From assembly GCA_916720465.1 (NCBI GenBank), contig CAKARF010000013.1:1-17664 (forward strand): a DNA stretch of 17,664 nucleotides, read 5' to 3'. Each line of letters opens with the position of its first letter. Position 1 is the first letter of the stretch. The position numbers were made by a program, and so were the translations under genes. This DNA is from an uncultured Atopobium sp. Its GTDB lineage: Bacteria; Actinomycetota; Coriobacteriia; Coriobacteriales; Atopobiaceae. The notes under the pieces are model-generated. The model was not told the DNA's origin. It did not search any database and was given only the letters and a program-made list of their open reading frames with translations. Positions 14,685 to 17,664 of this stretch are shown piece by piece.

Positions 14685-15587
14685 CTACTCTCCCTTTCCA
14701 GAAGGAAGGATACGTCCTTCTGCAACGCTCTTGAGGTGCTCGCCGTATGTAGATTTACCGTAGCGTTCTGCACATTCAATGAGTTTTGAGCTATCAATCC
14801 AGCCATTCTCAAAAGCAATCTCTTCTGGAACGCTTACCGGCAGACCCTGAGCTGTTTCAACGGTACGGACAAAGGTTGATGCCTCAAAGAGTGACTCCAT
14901 AGTTCCTGTATCAAGCCATGCAAAACCGCGGCCAAGTGTGACAACGTCAAGCGTGCCATCATCAAGATAGAGTCGATTGAGGTCAGTGATCTCATACTCA
15001 CCACGAGCACTTGGCTGAACTTGCTTTACCAGCTCAGTAACACGCTGATCATAGAAATAGAGACCAGTTACGGCATAGTTAGACTTTGGATGGGTTGGCT
15101 TCTCTTCAATTGAAATGGCGTTGTAATTCTTGTCAAACTCAACAACACCAAAACGCTCTGGATCATCCACGTGGTAACCAAAAACGGTAGCTCGACCAGC
15201 AGTCTGTGCCTGTTGGGCAGCTTTTCTGACAAGTCCTGAAAGACCGTTTCCATAGAAGATATTATCTCCAAGAATCAGAGCAGCAGCGTCATCACCAATA
15301 AACTCTTTACCAATAACAAATGCCTGAGCAAGTCCATCGGGAGAAGGCTGCTCGGCATAACTGATGGTGATACCGAAGTCAGAGCCGTCACCCAAGAGTT
15401 TCTTAAAATTTGGCAGATCGCGTGGCGTGGAGATAACCAAAATATCTCTAATACCTGCAAGCATAAGCGTTGACAGCGGATAGTAAATCATTGGCTTGTC
15501 ATAAACAGGTAAAAGCTGTTTAGATGTAACGGTTGTCAGCGGATAAAGCCTGGTACCGCTACCTCCTGCAAGAATAATGCCTTTCAA
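14685..15587 (-). CDS. rfbA: Glucose-1-phosphate thymidylyltransferase
   Basis: The protein has 300 residues. LAGGSGTRLYPLT (6-18) and SKQLLPVYDKPMIYYPLS are the RmlA signature, LGDNIFYG with Asp108 binds metal, and WLDTG (224-228) holds the second acidic ligand. It joins dTTP and glucose-1-phosphate to dTDP-glucose, the first and feedback-controlled step of rhamnose supply. The start is TTG, supported by GGGGAG at 15593-15598 five bases before it and by the invariant KGIILAGG beginning. Only two bases separate it from the upstream membrane-protein stop. The next gene is rfbD, with no rfbC between. Confidence 0.97.
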   Translation of the reverse strand: MKGIILAGGSGTRLYPLTTVTSKQLLPVYDKPMIYYPLSTLMLAGIRDILVISTPRDLPNFKKLLGDGSDFGITISYAEQPSPDGLAQAFVIGKEFIGDDAAALILGDNIFYGNGLSGLVRKAAQQAQTAGRATVFGYHVDDPERFGVVEFDKNYNAISIEEKPTHPKSNYAVTGLYFYDQRVTELVKQVQPSARGEYEITDLNRLYLDDGTLDVVTLGRGFAWLDTGTMESLFEASTFVRTVETAQGLPVSVPEEIAFENGWIDSSKLIECAERYGKSTYGEHLKSVAEGRILPSGKGE

Positions 15588-15589
15588 AA

Positions 15590-17664
15590 TTACTCCCCAT
15601 CAATCGCTGTGATTCTATAAAGTTTATACGGTCCTTCTTCAAGTACCAACTCAAATCCTGGAGCACCATTATCAATATTGAGACCAGACCATACTCCTTC
15701 TTCTTTAGGCATAGTTGGGTACTGATCATCTGGATACATATTCAAACGAATAAAATACTGCGCGCCAACAGAACGAACGGCATCTTGAACCGATTTTTCA
15801 TAAAACACGCGATTTAGCTTTTCTCTAATCAGCCTGCTTTCAGGTGACTCATTATCATTGTATTTAAACTTGTAGTACACGTTTAAACCATCTATCGCAT
15901 AAGCAAGAGATGATCCATCAAATGGATTATTGAGTACAACTGAGTCCCCAACAATTTCTTTTACTCTTTGAACAAACGCCTGTTCAGAAGCGGAATAAGT
16001 CTTCCAGTCTTGTGGAATATATGACTCGCTCATCCAATGTAGACTCATCTGAAAACGACTTGGCTCATGTGTCTGAAACTGCAAAGGATCAACTGGGGTC
16101 CACAGTGCATATACGACAGGAATAGAAAGTAAAACTGCAAACGCACTCTTAAGAAGAGAAATTCGACTACGCGACAAACGTGGCTTATCGCTTGTAGCGG
16201 ACTGAGCAGGTCTTACTGCATGTTTTACTTTTTGAAGTACAACTAAAACAGCAGAAACAATATCAATACCACCTTGTAAAACTAATGGCGTAGAGGTGAT
16301 ACACATGATGGCAGCAATACGCTCTGGGTCTGTGTACCAAAAGCCAATAAGAAAACGCTTTACATCTACGTTACCCATAAGTCCCACAACAAAGAAAATA
16401 GAAACAAAGAGCAGGCTGCAAGCATACCAACGAGATTTTTTAACGAGAAGAGCGTGGATAAAGCCAACCCAGAAAAGCACCGTACAAACTGCTTCTGGGA
16501 CATTCATGATGAACGACTGAGTGGCAATATGCATAATTGAGTCAAGTGGGTTTATATCCCAACCCCAAAGAAAATGCACAACAGATTTCATAAAGCTGCT
16601 ATTCAAAACAATGGTCCACATACCAATACAAAGGACAATACAGAGCGTCTCAAAGGCAACTAAGATAGCAACTTTATTCTTTTTATCTGCGTATTTATTG
16701 GTCACCATGCGTGGGATAAATGAAACTAACACGTAAGGGAACACCATAATTGCCCAGAAAAATGCACCATTTGGATGGCAAAAAACAATTCCCAAAAGTA
16801 CCGAAATGAGCATGAAGATATCTGAAGCCTTCTGGGGTTTCTCGCCATGTTTATGAGAAGACGATTGCACAATCGAATCAAGGAGTTGCACAAACAAATA
16901 CACTGCTATAGGAACACAGCAGAAGGAAAGCATATTTGGAAACGGACCATGGACTGTAAGCATGCGGACAGGAAATGCCATGTTGGCAAATGCTGCAAAT
17001 GGTGCAATCACTGCAGCTTGGATTTTCTTTCCAAAAATCTTTGAAACAAGTGCAAAAAGTCCCAATGGGTACACTAAGCCAGTCCACACCACATTAACGG
17101 CATTTTCTACCATTCCAATTGAGCAGTGTGTAAGTAATGTAACTACTGAGGCAAAGCTGTGAAACGCTAAAGGATAATACCAAGATCCCGAGAAAGGCTG
17201 TGGTGTAGAGAGTGGCAAATCGTCAAAAACAGATGCTTTTAAAGTTGAAAAGACACCTGTTTGAATGATTCTGTTGATGTAAGAGATATGAGTGTAGTTA
17301 TCGTCATATTGTAAGAAGTTATTTGGGTTACCAAGGCCTCGATAGAAAACATAACTTGCTGCGAGCGCACCAAGACAAATAACAATGCAGACTCCCGGCA
17401 AAGAGATCGACAAAGAAGAATGTATCTTTTTATGTAAAAGTCTCTCTGAGCCAAAGCGAACTGTTGCAATTAAAGCCAAGAAGCACAGGGCAAAAGCAAA
17501 AAGCGGGATAAGCCCCTTGAGACCAAGAGGATACATTGCAATGCCCGCAACAATATAAAAAACGACGCTTAAGGGACCAGCCACGGCAAGTGAAAGTGCT
17601 CGTTTACCACCTGATAAACGAGCACCCAGATATCCTGGAACAAAAACAATTGCTGTTGTAACTA
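15590..17664 (-). CDS. DUF6541-type multi-span membrane protein (5' partial)
   Basis: The frame stays open past the GTG at 17584 to the right edge, adding 26 codons with the family-like PGYLGARLSGGKRALSLAV, so the true start is outside the window. About 690 residues are visible. The first ~500 are mostly membrane segments (about 10-12). The C-terminal ~180 form a soluble, probably extracytoplasmic domain with conserved-looking AFVQRVKEIVGDSVVLNNPF and a DGLNVYYKF stretch. The layout resembles GT-C-fold, polyprenol-dependent glycosyltransferases and the actinobacterial DUF6541 family found in surface-polysaccharide loci. I could not identify a firm catalytic acidic motif. It heads the visible part of the operon with rfbA, rfbD, rfbB and licD2, and ends two bases before rfbA. 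A role in adding lipid-linked sugars outside the membrane is inferred only. Confidence 0.75.
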   Translation of the reverse strand, partial: VTTAIVFVPGYLGARLSGGKRALSLAVAGPLSVVFYIVAGIAMYPLGLKGLIPLFAFALCFLALIATVRFGSERLLHKKIHSSLSISLPGVCIVICLGALAASYVFYRGLGNPNNFLQYDDNYTHISYINRIIQTGVFSTLKASVFDDLPLSTPQPFSGSWYYPLAFHSFASVVTLLTHCSIGMVENAVNVVWTGLVYPLGLFALVSKIFGKKIQAAVIAPFAAFANMAFPVRMLTVHGPFPNMLSFCCVPIAVYLFVQLLDSIVQSSSHKHGEKPQKASDIFMLISVLLGIVFCHPNGAFFWAIMVFPYVLVSFIPRMVTNKYADKKNKVAILVAFETLCIVLCIGMWTIVLNSSFMKSVVHFLWGWDINPLDSIMHIATQSFIMNVPEAVCTVLFWVGFIHALLVKKSRWYACSLLFVSIFFVVGLMGNVDVKRFLIGFWYTDPERIAAIMCITSTPLVLQGGIDIVSAVLVVLQKVKHAVRPAQSATSDKPRLSRSRISLLKSAFAVLLSIPVVYALWTPVDPLQFQTHEPSRFQMSLHWMSESYIPQDWKTYSASEQAFVQRVKEIVGDSVVLNNPFDGSSLAYAIDGLNVYYKFKYNDNESPESRLIREKLNRVFYEKSVQDAVRSVGAQYFIRLNMYPDDQYPTMPKEEGVWSGLNIDNGAPGFELVLEEGPYKLYRITAIDGE
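15593..15598 (-). promoter_or_regulatory. Ribosome binding site supporting the TTG start of rfbA
   Basis: GGGGAG (CTCCCC on plus) lies 5 bases before the TTG at 15587-15585, inside the 3' end of the upstream gene. It supports an unusual start codon for a core sugar-nucleotide gene and implies coupled translation. Confidence 0.7.

Noticed and set aside
12898..14734. Several plus-strand open frames inside rfbB and rfbD
   Set aside because: They are antisense shadows of strongly conserved enzymes, with no ribosome binding sites or recognisable domains.
14684..14818. N-terminal extension of rfbD to an upstream in-frame start
   Set aside because: The 45 added residues lie inside rfbA and resemble nothing in RmlD. 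GGGAGAG lies right before ATG 14683, and the NAD(P)-loop begins there.

Overview
The window is a 17.7 kb stretch of a cell-surface glycopolymer locus, most likely from a Gram-positive actinobacterium of the class Coriobacteriia (Atopobium/Lancefieldella/Olsenella-like). That placement is an inference. It rests on mid-range base composition, frequent TTG and GTG starts with strong GGAGG-type ribosome binding sites, a DUF6541-type membrane protein (an actinobacterial family), and an alkaline-phosphatase-superfamily membrane enzyme with an N-terminal AYVDPS module. No RNA gene, insertion sequence, CRISPR array or origin was seen. Both ends cut through genes.

Layout, left to right. (1) 1-923, plus strand: the end of a polyprenol-phosphate-type GT2 glycosyltransferase and a DUF2304 membrane partner. 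They end at a hairpin shared with the converging unit. (2) 982-3158, minus strand: a LicD phosphotransferase (AT-rich, compositionally foreign) and a Wzx-like flippase. (3) 3257-6573, plus strand: a GT2 glycosyltransferase, a PhnW-like class V aminotransferase, and a fusion of a TagD/Gct-type cytidylyltransferase with a degenerate Gfo/Idh/MocA oxidoreductase domain, closed by a strong terminator. (4) 6692-8803, plus strand: a membrane-anchored LTA-synthase/sulfatase-like enzyme, ending at a perfect 16-bp bidirectional terminator. (5) 8902-11658, minus strand: licB and a three-domain HTH-LicC-LicA protein, with a good promoter carrying a symmetric operator-like repeat. (6) 11870 to the right edge, minus strand: DUF6541 protein, rfbA, rfbD, rfbB and licD2, packed with 0-2 base gaps or a one-base overlap and closed by a terminator.

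How it fits together: RfbA, RfbB and RfbD supply dTDP-L-rhamnose (RfbC is not in the window). GT2 enzymes build the chain and the flippase exports lipid-linked units. LicB imports choline, LicA phosphorylates it, LicC activates it to CDP-choline, and two LicD enzymes transfer phosphocholine (or a similar group) to sugars. The LTA-synthase-like enzyme probably moves a phosphoglycerol- or phospho-alcohol-type group outside the membrane. The least explained part is the aminotransferase plus cytidylyltransferase/oxidoreductase pair, which looks like a route to a second CDP-activated, possibly amino-bearing alcohol. The other notable point is that the choline kinase/cytidylyltransferase carries its own DNA-binding domain next to a symmetric promoter element.
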